From the NCBI GenBank assembly GCA_011523835.1, contig WTFZ01000037.1:1-50033 (forward strand): a DNA stretch of 50,033 nt. Direction: 5' to 3'. The notes below the pieces were generated by a model, which was not told the origin of the DNA, ran no database searches, and saw only the letters and a program-made list of their open reading frames with translations. Shown one piece after another: positions 18,824 to 28,602 of this stretch. Positions within the stretch are counted from its first letter, which is position 1. Every line of letters starts with the position of its first letter. A program made the position numbers and the translations under genes. This DNA comes from Synechococcus sp. CO36386bin_29. Lineage in GTDB: Bacteria > Cyanobacteriota > Cyanobacteriia > PCC-6307 > Cyanobiaceae.

Positions 18824-20040
18824 GCGTTTTCCCCGCCCCCTCCTGCCTCGGCAATGGGTAAGAGCAGACGACGCTCGATCAGAGTCCTTGCGACATCAGC
18901 GATCCAGGGACCAAGACCGAGCTCTCCAAGGCAATGATCGGGTTGATTGTCAACGGCCTCGAGCAGCTGCTTTTCCTCAGCAGACAGCGCGATCGGCTCA
19001 AGATCAGGCCCCAGCAGACTGGATGAAGGCCAACCCCATAGACAGGACTGGCGGCGGGTCCGCGTTCTTAACAACTCCCCATCCTTGGCCCAGCTCCGAT
19101 TCTGAATCGGCTTACGGGCAACAAAAAACTCGAAATGGCTGATGTCCGTGTCGAGGTCCTCGACCAGGAACCACTGATCCTTGATCGGAAGCTCCTGAGC
19201 CCTGGCGAGAAGATCGCCGGTCAGAAGTCGAGACGGATCCCAGACCGAAGGATTGGAGAAACCAACGAAAGACAACCCTGAGGCCTCAATCAGCGCAAAC
19301 AGCGATTCGAGGTCATAACTGCTCTCCTGGGGATGCAGGTACATGTCGGCGAAGTTGGCGTCAGCGGCGGTGTCGATCAACCAGCGCTGTTCGTGGTTGC
19401 GGCGAAGTCGATTGGAGTCAGGCAGCACATCAAACAGCTCTCGCCCAAGGCGCAGAGCCTCACTGTCCTGTCCTACGCCCAGCCTGGTCAGGGCCTTCTG
19501 CGTGCGATGGATCTCCCAACGCCCAGCGTTCGCATAAAGGAAAAGATGCATCAAGCCGTCGTCGGCCAGCAGCGCAGCAAGCGCCTTGAGACCGGCCAAA
19601 GGCTCGCGTAGATGGTGCAGAACACCAACGGAATTGATGTAGTCGAACGGACCCTCGCCATTGAGATCCAGCAGGCTCCGTTCTTCCTGACGCAGTGATC
19701 GAACCTGCTGCGCGCCTCCGGAGCGATTCAATCGTTCTCTGGCCAGATCCAGGGCACCGGCGCTGATATCAACAGCGAGCACGTCGGCTCCAGGATTGAG
19801 GTGACAGAGATAATCGGTGCTGACACCTGTGCCACAGCCCGCATCAAGAATGCGGGGAGGCGACGCTGCGTGATCAAGAGCAGGGATCGCTCCCCTCACG
19901 GCAGCATTAACGCTTTCCAGGCACCATCGCCAGTTGTAACCGGGTGGTGGGCCATCCTGAAGAGGATCGCCCGGATAGGGAAAACGATCGTAGAAATCAC
20001 TCACCACTGGGGTGGCGGCATCGGTTGGGTTTGGGTTCAT
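18820..20040 (-). CDS. Class I SAM-dependent methyltransferase
   Basis: The 406-aa protein has a canonical SAM-binding motif I, RILDAGCGTGVSTDYL (DAGCGTG at 66-72), followed by the acidic end of strand 2 (VLAVDISAGALDLARERL) and motif IV-like YINSVGVLHHL. The N-terminus has an FYDRFPYPGDPL sequence typical of a cyanobacterial and proteobacterial methyltransferase group of unknown substrate. A C-terminal extension of about 170 residues (including LVEDLDTDISHFEFFVARK) lies beyond the fold. An ATG at 20082 would add 14 residues. Its stop overlaps the atp1 start, placing it at the head of the ATP synthase operon; it is divergent from apcE. Confidence 0.85.
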   Translation of the reverse strand: MNPNPTDAATPVVSDFYDRFPYPGDPLQDGPPPGYNWRWCLESVNAAVRGAIPALDHAASPPRILDAGCGTGVSTDYLCHLNPGADVLAVDISAGALDLARERLNRSGGAQQVRSLRQEERSLLDLNGEGPFDYINSVGVLHHLREPLAGLKALAALLADDGLMHLFLYANAGRWEIHRTQKALTRLGVGQDSEALRLGRELFDVLPDSNRLRRNHEQRWLIDTAADANFADMYLHPQESSYDLESLFALIEASGLSFVGFSNPSVWDPSRLLTGDLLARAQELPIKDQWFLVEDLDTDISHFEFFVARKPIQNRSWAKDGELLRTRTRRQSCLWGWPSSSLLGPDLEPIALSAEEKQLLEAVDNQPDHCLGELGLGPWIADVARTLIERRLLLPIAEAGGGGENA

Positions 20041-20200
20041 CAGCAGCTGGCTCAAGGGGCCGATCAGCTTGCGATGGAGCATTTCATGGGCCGTCGCCAG
20101 CCGTCACTGCTGACAACAACCCCTGCAAACATTTGTTCATGACAGGCGAGGAGCTCTTGGCATGAGCCGTAACCTGACCGGATCCGGCTTGCTTCCGTAG

Positions 20201-23140
20201 ATGACTGTGACCGCCAGCAGCGGCAGCCCCAGGGTCTCCCCCCAGCTGTACGACACACTGCCGCTCTCCAGCGTTCGCAAGGCAGAGCAGCAGGATCGTT
20301 TCCCCGACGGAGGGGAGCTGGACTCGCTCATCACGTTTTTCCGCAGCGGCAACGACAGGATCGAGGCCTCGCGAATCATTGCGGCCAACGCCGAGTCCAT
20401 CGTGGCTCGCGCCGCCAACAGAATTTTCGTGGGCGGCACACCCCTGTCCTTCCTTGAGAGCCCTCTCACAACAGGTGAGGAGAGGACGGATGGTGACCGA
20501 ACACCTTTGGCTGCTGATCAGGTCGCCTTTCAGCAATCGGTCCGCACCTTCACGGGAGACAGCGGAACAGCCAAGCGGGGTAATTTTCTCACCAGGCTCC
20601 TGAACGGAACAAGCAGCGATGCCGATGTTCGTGTGGTGCTTCCCACTGGCTTCAACGCCATCAGTGTGGCCAAATACGGTCCGGCCTTCATGCGCAAATC
20701 CGTGCGCGATATGGGCTGGTTTCTCCGTTATGTCGGCTATGCCCTGGTTGCCGGAGATCCGAGCATTCTCTCGGTGAACACGCGAGGACTTCGCGACATT
20801 CTTCTCAAGAACTGCTCGTTGACAGCGACCAATGTGGCGCTGCAGGAGATGCGTGCCGCTTCCGCACAACTGCTTCGGGAACTACCAGAAGCACGGCGCC
20901 TCACAATCGACTGCTTCAACGTTCTTCTCCAGGAGCTGGCCGTCGCTACTCCCTCGACACGGCAAAAACCTGGTAGTGCTGTGCGTCAGGGCCTGCAGCT
21001 GCCGGCGATCTATGCCCTGGCCGCTGAGTCGGCCCAGCGCTTTGAAATGCGACCTGGTCTCTCCGGTGCCGAAAAATCGGAGGTCGTGAAAGCCGCGTAT
21101 CGCCAGGTTTTTGAGAGAGACATCGCCAAGGGCTACTCCCAAACGCCTTGCGCTGCAGAAGCGAGCCAGCTCGTGCAAGGAAAAATTTCCATGCGCGAGT
21201 TCATTCGCGCTCTCGGCAAGAGCAAGGAATATCGGACTCAGTTCTACGGACGGTTTGTCAACAGTCGTGTGGTCGAACTGGCCTATCGCCATTTCCTTGG
21301 CCGTGGCATCAGTTCCCTTGAGGAATTCCGCAAAGCCTTCTCGATTGTGAGCCAGCAAGGCCTCAACGGATTGATTGATGTGCTCGTGAATGGCAGTGAG
21401 TACGCCCAAACGTTTGGGGAGGAAACCGTTCCCTACCTGCGCGATCTCGGCGAGGAAGCCCAGGAAAGTGCCGGTTGGGGATCCAACCGCCGTCTGTTCC
21501 GTTTCAGTGCACCCTTCGAAGGGGCTCCTCAATACATCACCCTTTATGCGTCTTATCGCCAGCCGTTCGCAGATCAGCATGTGTACGGCGGTGGCAATGA
21601 TCCGGTGGGCAATCAATACGGCGCGATCTTCCCCTCCGCGACGGCATCAGTCGCGACACGACCAGCGCCCTTCGGCTACGACACCCGCCGCCTGCTGGTC
21701 AGCAATGGCATGGCCCAGCCCGGTCAGATGGACAGTCCTCAGTTCCGGGGAAGCCGTCCCCGCAAGGTCGGACCGAGAGTGTTGCGTCTCCAGCAGATCG
21801 CAACCGGTGGCGCCGCCACACCACGCCGAGGCGGCCAGCCCAGCATTCGCAACACGGAATCGTCCACCCAGGCTGTGATCAAAGCGGTCTATGTGCAGGT
21901 TCTCGGAACAGCCGGCTACGCAGGAGAGCGACTCAGCTCCGAAGAAGCGCGACTCGAAAACGGAGACATCAGCCTGCGCGACTTTGTGCGTTCCGTGGCA
22001 CGCTCTCAAGCGTTCCGCCGTCGCTATTGGGAGGGTCTCTACATCACGAAGGCCATCGAAGTGATGCATCGCAGACTTCTTGGACGACCCACGTTTGGTC
22101 GCTGGGAGATTGATGCACTGTTCGATACCGCCGCCCGCCATGGCTTCTACGGTCTCGTTGATGCATTGATCGATGGGCAGGATTACAAGGATTGCTTCGG
22201 TGAGGACACTGTCCCTTACGAGCGATTCATCACGCCGGCAGATCTGAACACCCGCCGGGCTCCCGCCCTGAGACGTCCCATTGATGTCACCGCCGTCGTT
22301 GACCTGGCCATGGGTCGTCGTCCCGATTCGGTTCGTAACGACCGCCTGCGCACCACCAGCGATCTCACAACCCGGAACCTGACGGGTGAAACGCAGACCG
22401 CTGCTGGTCAGTGGCGCGTTGATGTGAGCTCCATGCCAGCGTCCAAGTGGACGCCACTGCTGCGTCGTCGCCCACAGCGGAGCTCGACGTCATCAGGCTC
22501 TGTGCAAGACGTGGCCAACACGTGGAGCCGCACGCTCGACTCACGCTTCACCCGAACGATCCAAAAGGACCAGGGAAAGATTGGGCTCATAGCGGCTTTG
22601 CAGGTGGGGAACGCGCTGGGCTTCCAGCGGCGCCCCGGACTGCCTGCCAAGCTCTCGCTCCCTGTCAATCCAAGCGAATCAGAGCTGAGAGAAGCTGCTG
22701 ACGCCACCTATCGGCAGCTCCTCAACCGCGTGCCTTTGGAAAGCGAACGGCTGATTACGAGCGAATCCCAACTGCGCGATGGCCAAATCGACCTCGAAGG
22801 CTTCGTGGCAGCAGTCGCCACCAGTGATGCCTTCATGGAAAGACTTTCCAAAATGGCGCCCTTACGCGCTGCCACCGCAGCGGCAATGGCGCTTGTTGGT
22901 CGGGCATCCACTCCGGCAGAAACGAGTCGCTTCCTGATCGTGCGAGCGGAATCAGGGCAATGTGCAGCTGTTCAGGAGTTGCTGGATCTTCGTTCCAACC
23001 TCGGATTCGAGTCTTCCGAGGTTCCTGGGCTCCAAGGCTTGAGTTCACAGCCAGGCGTAGCCCAGCCAACCCTGACCCGCACAGCATCCCTCTACAGCGG
23101 TAACGCTGGACTCACACCTCCACCCAGCCAACCGTTGTGA
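20201..23140 (+). CDS. apcE: Phycobilisome core-membrane linker (LCM, anchor polypeptide)
   Basis: This 979-aa protein organises the phycobilisome core, passes excitation to the photosystems and anchors the antenna to the thylakoid. Residues 1 to about 250 form a phycobiliprotein-like domain with a loop insertion (about 78-145) and the bilin-attaching Cys205 in LLKNCSLTAT. Three linker (REP) domains follow: about 275-420 (AAYRQVFERDI), about 570-710 (AVYVQVLGTAGYAGERLSS) and about 825-950 (ATYRQLLNRVPLESERL). They are joined by Arg/Pro/Ser-rich basic arms. Three REPs fit a tricylindrical core. The third is shorter and less like the other two. A terminator follows. Confidence 0.97.
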   Translation: MTVTASSGSPRVSPQLYDTLPLSSVRKAEQQDRFPDGGELDSLITFFRSGNDRIEASRIIAANAESIVARAANRIFVGGTPLSFLESPLTTGEERTDGDRTPLAADQVAFQQSVRTFTGDSGTAKRGNFLTRLLNGTSSDADVRVVLPTGFNAISVAKYGPAFMRKSVRDMGWFLRYVGYALVAGDPSILSVNTRGLRDILLKNCSLTATNVALQEMRAASAQLLRELPEARRLTIDCFNVLLQELAVATPSTRQKPGSAVRQGLQLPAIYALAAESAQRFEMRPGLSGAEKSEVVKAAYRQVFERDIAKGYSQTPCAAEASQLVQGKISMREFIRALGKSKEYRTQFYGRFVNSRVVELAYRHFLGRGISSLEEFRKAFSIVSQQGLNGLIDVLVNGSEYAQTFGEETVPYLRDLGEEAQESAGWGSNRRLFRFSAPFEGAPQYITLYASYRQPFADQHVYGGGNDPVGNQYGAIFPSATASVATRPAPFGYDTRRLLVSNGMAQPGQMDSPQFRGSRPRKVGPRVLRLQQIATGGAATPRRGGQPSIRNTESSTQAVIKAVYVQVLGTAGYAGERLSSEEARLENGDISLRDFVRSVARSQAFRRRYWEGLYITKAIEVMHRRLLGRPTFGRWEIDALFDTAARHGFYGLVDALIDGQDYKDCFGEDTVPYERFITPADLNTRRAPALRRPIDVTAVVDLAMGRRPDSVRNDRLRTTSDLTTRNLTGETQTAAGQWRVDVSSMPASKWTPLLRRRPQRSSTSSGSVQDVANTWSRTLDSRFTRTIQKDQGKIGLIAALQVGNALGFQRRPGLPAKLSLPVNPSESELREAADATYRQLLNRVPLESERLITSESQLRDGQIDLEGFVAAVATSDAFMERLSKMAPLRAATAAAMALVGRASTPAETSRFLIVRAESGQCAAVQELLDLRSNLGFESSEVPGLQGLSSQPGVAQPTLTRTASLYSGNAGLTPPPSQPL

Positions 23141-23199
23141 TCAAATCAATGCTGGCATATCACGCCTAATTACCAATTACAACAACTCGCAATTCGCAG

Positions 23200-23230
23200 A
23201 GCCAGCGGTATGTCAATCGCTGGCTTTTTT
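23200..23230 (+). terminator. Terminator after apcE
   Basis: An 8-bp stem (AGCCAGCG 23200-23207, CGCTGGCT 23218-23225) with a 10-base loop is followed by a run of six T. It is about 60 bases after the apcE stop and separates apcE from the apcABC transcription unit. Confidence 0.9.
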
Positions 23231-23520
23231 ATGCCTGATTATCAAACAACTAGCCCAGGAATGAAGATCTGTTACCAGCATCAAACCCTGCCTAGCAGTT
23301 GTCTGAGAATCAGTCGTGATCAGCCTCACCTTCTCTGGTGAAGCCCGACGGCATCCCCGAAGGTCAACAGATACAACATCTGAAGGCCTTCAAGCTCGAA
23401 TCTCCACGGTTCGAGCACCTGCGGCCCTTAAGCTGCTGTCCGATCTCCGTCGAGATCACCACCACCACACACCGGATATCGGTCTCCTACGGGCGGCCGC
23501 TTGCTTCGAGGTAGAACTGC
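23231..23520 (+). promoter_or_regulatory. apcABC upstream region with structured leader
   Basis: These 290 bases carry no convincing gene and should contain the apcA promoter and 5' leader. Visible elements are a 12-base palindrome TGAAGGCCTTCA (23381-23392), a perfect 7-bp hairpin GCTCGAA/TTCGAGC (23394-23400 and 23410-23416, loop 9), and a GAGGT ribosome-binding sequence about 9 bases before the ATG. I could not identify a confident -10/-35 pair. A long structured leader suits the very high expression of phycobiliprotein mRNAs. Confidence 0.5.
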
Positions 23521-24006
23521 ATGAGCATCGTCTCCAACTCGATCATCAACGCGGACGCCGAAGCCCGCTATCTCAGTCCAGGAGAACTGGACCAGATCAA
23601 GGCTTTCGTCAGCGGCGGCCAGCGTCGGCTGCGCGTCGCTCAGGTTCTCAGCGAGAGTCGCGAGCGCATCGTCAAGACAGCTGGTGGCCAGCTGTTTCAG
23701 AAGCGGCCTGACGTGATCTCCCCCGGCGGCAATGCCTACGGCGAGGAAATGACCGCAACCTGTCTTCGTGACATGGATTACTACCTGCGCCTCGTCACCT
23801 ACGGGGTCGTCGCAGGTGACGTGACCCCGATCGAAGAAATCGGAGTAATCGGCGCTCGCGAGCTCTATCGCTCCCTGGGTACTCCCCTTGAAGCCATGGC
23901 TGAAGCGGTCCGTGAAATGAAGACTGTCGCCATGGGCATTCTCAGTGGAGCCGACGCCGAAGAGGCAGGCTTCTACTTCGATTACGTGGTCGGCGCCCTC
24001 GCCTGA
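23521..24006 (+). CDS. apcA: Allophycocyanin alpha chain
   Basis: The 161-aa phycobiliprotein builds the trimers of the phycobilisome core. The phycocyanobilin-binding Cys81 lies in [15 protein letters not shown]. The globin-like helices and the N-terminal [20 protein letters not shown] are standard. It is the first gene of apcABC, with 39 bases before apcB, and is preceded by a good GAGGT sequence. Confidence 0.98.
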   Translation: MSIVSNSIINADAEARYLSPGELDQIKAFVSGGQRRLRVAQVLSESRERIVKTAGGQLFQKRPDVISPGGNAYGEEMTATCLRDMDYYLRLVTYGVVAGDVTPIEEIGVIGARELYRSLGTPLEAMAEAVREMKTVAMGILSGADAEEAGFYFDYVVGALA

Positions 24007-24045
24007 ATCACCGGACTTCACGCCCCTTTCCGTCACTCCTGATCC

Positions 24046-24534
24046 ATGCAAGACGCGATCACCAACGTCATCAACAAGTCAGATGTCCAGGGTCTTTACC
24101 TGGACACCACATCCATGAGCAGCCTTGAGGGCTATTTCGCCAGTGGTGAGCTGCGCGTTAAAGCTGCTGCCACCATCAGCGCCAATGCGTCCTCGATCAT
24201 TCGTGATGCTGTAGCGAAAGCCCTGCTGTATTCGGACATCACCCGTCCGGGCGGCAACATGTACACCACCCGTCGCTATGCAGCCTGCATCCGCGATCTG
24301 GACTACTACCTGCGTTATTCCACCTACGCCATGCTGGCTGGTGATACCTCCATCCTCGATGAGCGGGTGCTGAACGGTCTCAAAGAGACCTACAACTCCC
24401 TCGGCGTGCCCATCGGTGCCACTGTTCAGGCCATTCAGGCCATGAAAGAAGTAACCGCTTCCCTCGTCGGCCCCGATGCAGGAAAGGAAATGGGTGTCTA
24501 CTTCGACTACATCTGTTCCGGTCTCGGCAACTGA
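24046..24534 (+). CDS. apcB: Allophycocyanin beta chain
   Basis: The 162-aa partner of ApcA has the bilin-binding Cys81 in [15 protein letters not shown] and the conserved Asn71 ([11 protein letters not shown]), which is methylated in beta phycobiliproteins. N-terminal [20 protein letters not shown] is typical. It lies between apcA and apcC in one transcription unit. Confidence 0.98.
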   Translation: MQDAITNVINKSDVQGLYLDTTSMSSLEGYFASGELRVKAAATISANASSIIRDAVAKALLYSDITRPGGNMYTTRRYAACIRDLDYYLRYSTYAMLAGDTSILDERVLNGLKETYNSLGVPIGATVQAIQAMKEVTASLVGPDAGKEMGVYFDYICSGLGN

Positions 24535-24539
24535 GGCCC

Positions 24540-24740
24540 ATGCGGTTGTTCAAAGTCACAGCCTGTATTCCGAGTCCTGAAAAGGTTCGGACCCAGCGCG
24601 AATTACAGAACACCTTCTTCACCAAGTGGGTCCCCTACGACAGCTGGTTCGCTGAACAGCAGCGAATCCAGAAACAAGGAGGTCGGATCATCAAGGTTGA
24701 GCTCTGCACTGGCTCACGCCAAGTGAATGTTGGGAACTGA
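24540..24740 (+). CDS. apcC: Phycobilisome small core linker (LC 7.8)
   Basis: The 66-aa protein caps the outer allophycocyanin trimers of the core. MRLFKVTACIPSPEKVRTQR and the C-terminal RIIKVELCTGSRQVNVGN are the family's CpcD/ApcC-type linker fold. It starts five bases after apcB and is followed by a terminator. Confidence 0.97.
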   Translation: MRLFKVTACIPSPEKVRTQRELQNTFFTKWVPYDSWFAEQQRIQKQGGRIIKVELCTGSRQVNVGN

Positions 24741-24759
24741 AGTACTCATCAGATCTTGC

Positions 24760-24786
24760 AAGCCCGGCTCAAAGCCGGGTTTTTTT
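24760..24786 (+). terminator. Terminator after apcC
   Basis: A stem of about ten pairs including one G-U (24760-24769 with 24773-24782) and a three-base loop runs into seven T. It closes the apcABC unit before ftsW. Confidence 0.88.
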
Positions 24787-24849
24787 ATGACCGATCCCTT
24801 GGCAAATCCTGATGGAGGCGGCTGAATACACTCACTCCTGTTTGCACTC

Positions 24850-26118
24850 TTGAGCAGCCCGTCAGTGATATCTAGGAGGAGTCGATCCTCGCGGTCGGGC
24901 ACCGAGAGGAGTCGACCGAATCCAGACCAAGACTTGAAGCCGTTCTGGGAACGTCACCTCCCCCTCGATTGGTCCCTGTGGCCTGCTGAAGCGAGACTCT
25001 TGCTAACTCTGACAGCAATCTGGAGTCTCGCTGGCCTGTTGCTGCTGGCCTCGGCCAGCTGGTGGGTTGCTGTGCGCGAGCAGGGCGAAGGGGCTTATTA
25101 CCTCAAACGGCAACTGGTATGGATGGCCGCGAGTTGGAGTCTGATGGCGTTCACGGCATCCACCAATCTCAGGCGCTGGCTGAAGCTGGCCGGACCCGCC
25201 CTCTGGATTGGATGCCTGCTTATTGCGGCCACCCTGGTCATGGGTACAACGGTGAATGGTGCCAGTCGTTGGCTCGTGATCGGTCCGATCCAGATCCAAC
25301 CATCCGAGCTCGTGAAACCATTTGTGGTCCTGCAAGCCGCCAACCTTTTCGCACACTGGAAACGCACCGGATTGGATCAGAAGCTGTTGTGGCTCAGCAG
25401 TTTTTCGGTGTTGATTCTGCTGATTCTCAAACAACCCAACCTGAGCACTGCGGCCCTCAGTGGCCTGCTGATCTGGTTGATGGCCTTTTCCGCGGGTCTT
25501 CCCCTGGTTCTGCTGTTCGGAACAGCCATCGCAGGTGGATTCCTGGGAACAGCAAGCATCCTGATCAACGAATACCAAAGGCTGAGGGTGATTTCCTTCC
25601 TGAACCCTTGGCAAGACCCCCAGGGTGATGGCTATCAGCTGATCCAGAGCCTCCTAGCGATTGGATCAGGGGGTTTGTTCGGTCAGGGATTCGGTCTTTC
25701 CACTCAAAAATTGCAGTATCTGCCCATTCAGAGCACGGACTTCATCTTTGCTGTCTACGCAGAGGAATTCGGACTCGTGGGCTCGCTGCTTCTGCTGCTC
25801 TTCCTGATGCTGATCGGCTACCTGGGCCTGCGCGTTGCGCTGCGTTGCCGCAGTAACCAGGCACGGCTGGTCGCCATTGGTTGTTCCACAATTTTGGTGG
25901 GCCAGTCGATCATGAATGTGGCTGTGGCGTCCGGAGCCATGCCAACAACAGGACTTCCTCTTCCCCTCATGAGTTATGGGGGAAACTCCCTGCTGTCCAG
26001 CCTCATGATCGTTGGGCTGCTCATCCGTTGTTCGTTGGAATCAAGCGGGCTCATTGGAGGTCCTGGCCAAAAGAGACAGGCCAGATCGGCTCAGCGGCTC
26101 CGATCCTCAAGTCGATAG
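24850..26118 (+). CDS. ftsW: FtsW/RodA-family septal peptidoglycan glycosyltransferase
   Basis: The 422-aa SEDS protein polymerises lipid II at the division site. After a basic Ser/Arg-rich N-terminus it has about ten transmembrane helices. Family motifs include VNGASRWLVIGPIQIQPSE, the loop NPWQDPQGDGYQLIQSLLAI with the catalytic Asp region, and AEEFGLVGS and LPLPLMSYGGNSL in the C-terminal half. The start is uncertain: TTG at 24850 lacks a Shine-Dalgarno. GTG at 24865 and TTG at 24934 are in frame, and a GGAGGAG sequence at about 24876 precedes the latter. Confidence 0.9.
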   Translation: MSSPSVISRRSRSSRSGTERSRPNPDQDLKPFWERHLPLDWSLWPAEARLLLTLTAIWSLAGLLLLASASWWVAVREQGEGAYYLKRQLVWMAASWSLMAFTASTNLRRWLKLAGPALWIGCLLIAATLVMGTTVNGASRWLVIGPIQIQPSELVKPFVVLQAANLFAHWKRTGLDQKLLWLSSFSVLILLILKQPNLSTAALSGLLIWLMAFSAGLPLVLLFGTAIAGGFLGTASILINEYQRLRVISFLNPWQDPQGDGYQLIQSLLAIGSGGLFGQGFGLSTQKLQYLPIQSTDFIFAVYAEEFGLVGSLLLLLFLMLIGYLGLRVALRCRSNQARLVAIGCSTILVGQSIMNVAVASGAMPTTGLPLPLMSYGGNSLLSSLMIVGLLIRCSLESSGLIGGPGQKRQARSAQRLRSSSR

Positions 26119-26206
26119 GCTTGATCGCAGACATCTCCGGGCGCCCGGCACGACCATCGCCTTCCTCGACCTAGCTCTCTCCGATCTGGCGCGAAGCGGA
26201 GAGCAG

Positions 26207-26875
26207 ATGCTGAATAACACCCTGCTCCAACCAAGCCCTCTCAGTCTGGGCGTGGTTCTGCTTGGTGGCGCCCTCACCAGTCTCGGTCCTTGCTCTCTTT
26301 CTCTTCTTCCGATCACCCTTGCTTACCTGGCTGGTTTTGAAGGTCGCCAGTCCCCCTGGCAACGCAGCCTGGCCTTTTCTGCTGGCATCGTCACCTCGCT
26401 GGTGATTCTGGGAAGTTTGAGCGGTCTTCTCGGAGGCATTTACGGCCAGGTGCCAGGACTGATCCCCACGCTGGTGGCCTGTCTGGCCGTCGTAATGGGC
26501 CTCAATCTGCTGGGTGTGATTCGAATTCCTCTGCCTGCAGGCCCTGATCCCAAGGCCTGGAGCACTCGGGTACCGGCCCCTCTGGCCCCTCTGGCGGCGG
26601 GGCTTGCCTTCGGATTGGCGTCCTCGCCCTGCACAACCCCGATTCTCGCCGTTCTGCTCGGCTGGATCGCGAGCACAGGCAATGTTGTTGTCGGCATTCT
26701 CTTCCTCAGCAGCTTCGGGATTGGCCAGGTGCTGCCTTTGCTGTTGGCAGGAAGCATGGCCGCCTCCTTGCCGAAATTGATGGCACTCCGCTCTGTGAGC
26801 CAATGGATTCCAAGCATTAGCGGAGCCGTCCTGATCACCGTTGGATCGCTCACGCTGCTTGCACAACTGGTCTGA
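26207..26875 (+). CDS. ccdA: Cytochrome c biogenesis protein CcdA (DsbD-like transmembrane)
   Basis: The 222-aa membrane protein with six hydrophobic segments carries reductant across the thylakoid membrane for haem attachment. The two redox Cys are in [12 protein letters not shown] and [10 protein letters not shown], each at the start of an inverted repeat half. The frame is open further upstream, overlapping ftsW, but ATG at 26207 is the first sensible start. It lies directly before ccs1, the haem-handling partner of system II, with a 2-base gap. Confidence 0.92.
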   Translation: MLNNTLLQPSPLSLGVVLLGGALTSLGPCSLSLLPITLAYLAGFEGRQSPWQRSLAFSAGIVTSLVILGSLSGLLGGIYGQVPGLIPTLVACLAVVMGLNLLGVIRIPLPAGPDPKAWSTRVPAPLAPLAAGLAFGLASSPCTTPILAVLLGWIASTGNVVVGILFLSSFGIGQVLPLLLAGSMAASLPKLMALRSVSQWIPSISGAVLITVGSLTLLAQLV

Positions 26876-26877
26876 CG

Positions 26878-28170
26878 ATGCGCATTCTCAATCGTCTTCT
26901 GGCAATTCTTTCTGATCTTCGTCTCGCCATCGCGCTGCTGCTGATCATCGCCGTGGCCAGTGGGGTTGGAACGATCCTTCCTCAGCAAGAAGCACCTGAG
27001 CTGTACCTGGAGCGCTTCAATTCCGATCCATGGCTCGGTTTGATCAACGGGGAGCAGATGCTCTCACTTCAGCTGGATCACCTCTACTCAAGTGTGTGGT
27101 TTCTGCTCCTGCTGGCCTGGCTCGGCTTGGCCCTGACGCTTTGCAGTTGGCGCAGGCAGTGGCCTGCTCTGCAGGCAGCGATGCGTTGGATTGACTACAC
27201 ACGCCCGCGTCAGCTGAGCAAACTGGCCCTGGCCGAGACAGTGACCTGTGCAAGCAGTGATGACGCAGTCGCCTGCCTTGCCTCAGAACTGAAATCAGAG
27301 GGCTGGCAGGTCAGGCAGCATCAGGATCGCCTGGCAGCTCGCCGCGGCGTTGTGGGACGGGTCGGGCCTCTGCTGGTTCACACAGGCCTGGTGTTCTTGC
27401 TGATCGGCGCCGCCTGGGGAGCGCTCTCCGGTCAGCGTCTGGAACGTTTTCTGGCACCAGGTCGATCTCTCGATCTGCTCGATCCAGCAGGCGCCAATCG
27501 CCTGAGTCTGACCCTTGAGCGATTTTCGATCACGCGTGACCCTGCTGGACGTCCCGAACAGTTCCAATCCACGCTGACCCTGTCCCCACCGGGGAAGGAA
27601 GAAGAACTCCGCACGATCAGCGTGAATCATCCCCTTCGATACCAGGGCATGACGGTGTATCAAGCAGACTGGTCCTTGGCGGCAATCACGGTGCAGATCG
27701 GCAGGAGTCCGATGCTGCAGCTCCCCCTCAGCACCTTTCCGGAGCTGGGAGATCAGATCTGGGGACTCGTTCTGCCCACACGTCCGGACGGCAGTGAACC
27801 CGTGTTTCTGAGCACCAGCAGTGAACAGGGTCCAGTTCAGGTCTTTGACTCGGACGGTGGACTGCTCACCAATCTGAGACCCGGAGGCGAAGGAGCAGAG
27901 GTGAGAGGTTTACCCCTGAAGGTGATCGACATCCTTCCAGCAAGTGGGCTACTGCTCAAACGCGACCCCGGCGTTCCCCTGGTCTATGCCGGCTTTGCCA
28001 TCACACTCCTGGGAGGAGCGCTCAGCATGATTGCGACCCGTCAGATCTGGGTCATCAGTGACAACGAGCATCAGCGCCTGCACATCGGCGGACTTTGTAA
28101 TCGCAATCTGCTGGGCTTCGCTGCAGAACTGCCTCAGCTGATCAGCAAGCTTGACGTGTCCCATGACTGA
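26878..28170 (+). CDS. ccs1: Cytochrome c biogenesis protein Ccs1 (ResB-like)
   Basis: The 430-aa protein is the ResB/Ccs1 partner of CcsA in system II cytochrome c assembly. Three N-terminal transmembrane helices ([32 protein letters not shown], and [19 protein letters not shown] with the conserved His) are followed by a large lumenal domain containing [17 protein letters not shown] final helix ([16 protein letters not shown]) precedes a short tail. It overlaps the 3' end of queF by 29 bases. Its partner CcsA is not in this window. Confidence 0.93.
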   Translation: MRILNRLLAILSDLRLAIALLLIIAVASGVGTILPQQEAPELYLERFNSDPWLGLINGEQMLSLQLDHLYSSVWFLLLLAWLGLALTLCSWRRQWPALQAAMRWIDYTRPRQLSKLALAETVTCASSDDAVACLASELKSEGWQVRQHQDRLAARRGVVGRVGPLLVHTGLVFLLIGAAWGALSGQRLERFLAPGRSLDLLDPAGANRLSLTLERFSITRDPAGRPEQFQSTLTLSPPGKEEELRTISVNHPLRYQGMTVYQADWSLAAITVQIGRSPMLQLPLSTFPELGDQIWGLVLPTRPDGSEPVFLSTSSEQGPVQVFDSDGGLLTNLRPGGEGAEVRGLPLKVIDILPASGLLLKRDPGVPLVYAGFAITLLGGALSMIATRQIWVISDNEHQRLHIGGLCNRNLLGFAAELPQLISKLDVSHD

Positions 28171-28552
28171 CCCGCACCACGGTGTGAACATTGCCTCTGG
28201 GATGGAAGTCAGCCTCGAGCTGCATCCAAACCGGATCGCAGGCTGACACCAGATCATCCAGGATCCGGTTGGCCACCTCTTCATGGGAGATGGTGCGATC
28301 GCGGTAACTATTCACGTACAGCTTGATCGCCTTCAGCTCCACAACGCGTGGGCCGGGTTGGTAAAGAAGACGCAAGACGGCGAAATCTGGATATCCCGAA
28401 AAGGGACAAAGACAGGTGAATTCAGGCAACTCAATCGAGACCTCGTAGGGCCGTCCCGGCCGAGGGTTGTCGAAACAGATCAACTGGGCTTCAGCAATCG
28501 CACGCTCGCCGTAGAGAGGAGTGCGGGTCATTTCTGCAGGGGAAGCGCTCAT
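28142..28552 (-). CDS. queF: NADPH-dependent preQ0 reductase
   Basis: The 136-aa enzyme reduces 7-cyano-7-deazaguanine to preQ1 in queuosine synthesis. It has the catalytic nitrile-binding Cys49 in [13 protein letters not shown] with Asp56, and the NADPH motif ELKAIKLY (72-79). This is the short, unimodular YkvM type. ATG at 28552 gives the family N-terminus; an in-frame upstream start at 28570 would add six residues. It is convergent with ccs1, whose 3' end it overlaps. Confidence 0.94.
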   Translation of the reverse strand: MSASPAEMTRTPLYGERAIAEAQLICFDNPRPGRPYEVSIELPEFTCLCPFSGYPDFAVLRLLYQPGPRVVELKAIKLYVNSYRDRTISHEEVANRILDDLVSACDPVWMQLEADFHPRGNVHTVVRVSHGTRQAC

Positions 28553-28589
28553 TGCAGGCAGCAGACGCAACGGTTTGTAAAAAACCTAA

Positions 28590-28602
28590 TTCCCGACGGG
28601 AA
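28590..28602 (-). promoter_or_regulatory. Hairpin plus U run in the queF leader
   Basis: On the reverse strand, TTCCC-GTC-GGGAA is followed five bases later by six U residues, about 40 bases before the queF start. It could be a weak attenuator-like element. I do not find the conserved preQ1 riboswitch core. Confidence 0.3.

Noticed and set aside
23231..23341. A 36-codon ORF after the apcE terminator
   Set aside because: It starts inside the terminator tail, has no ribosome-binding site and reads as low-information sequence (MPDYQTTSPGMKICYQH), so it is treated as part of the apcA upstream region.
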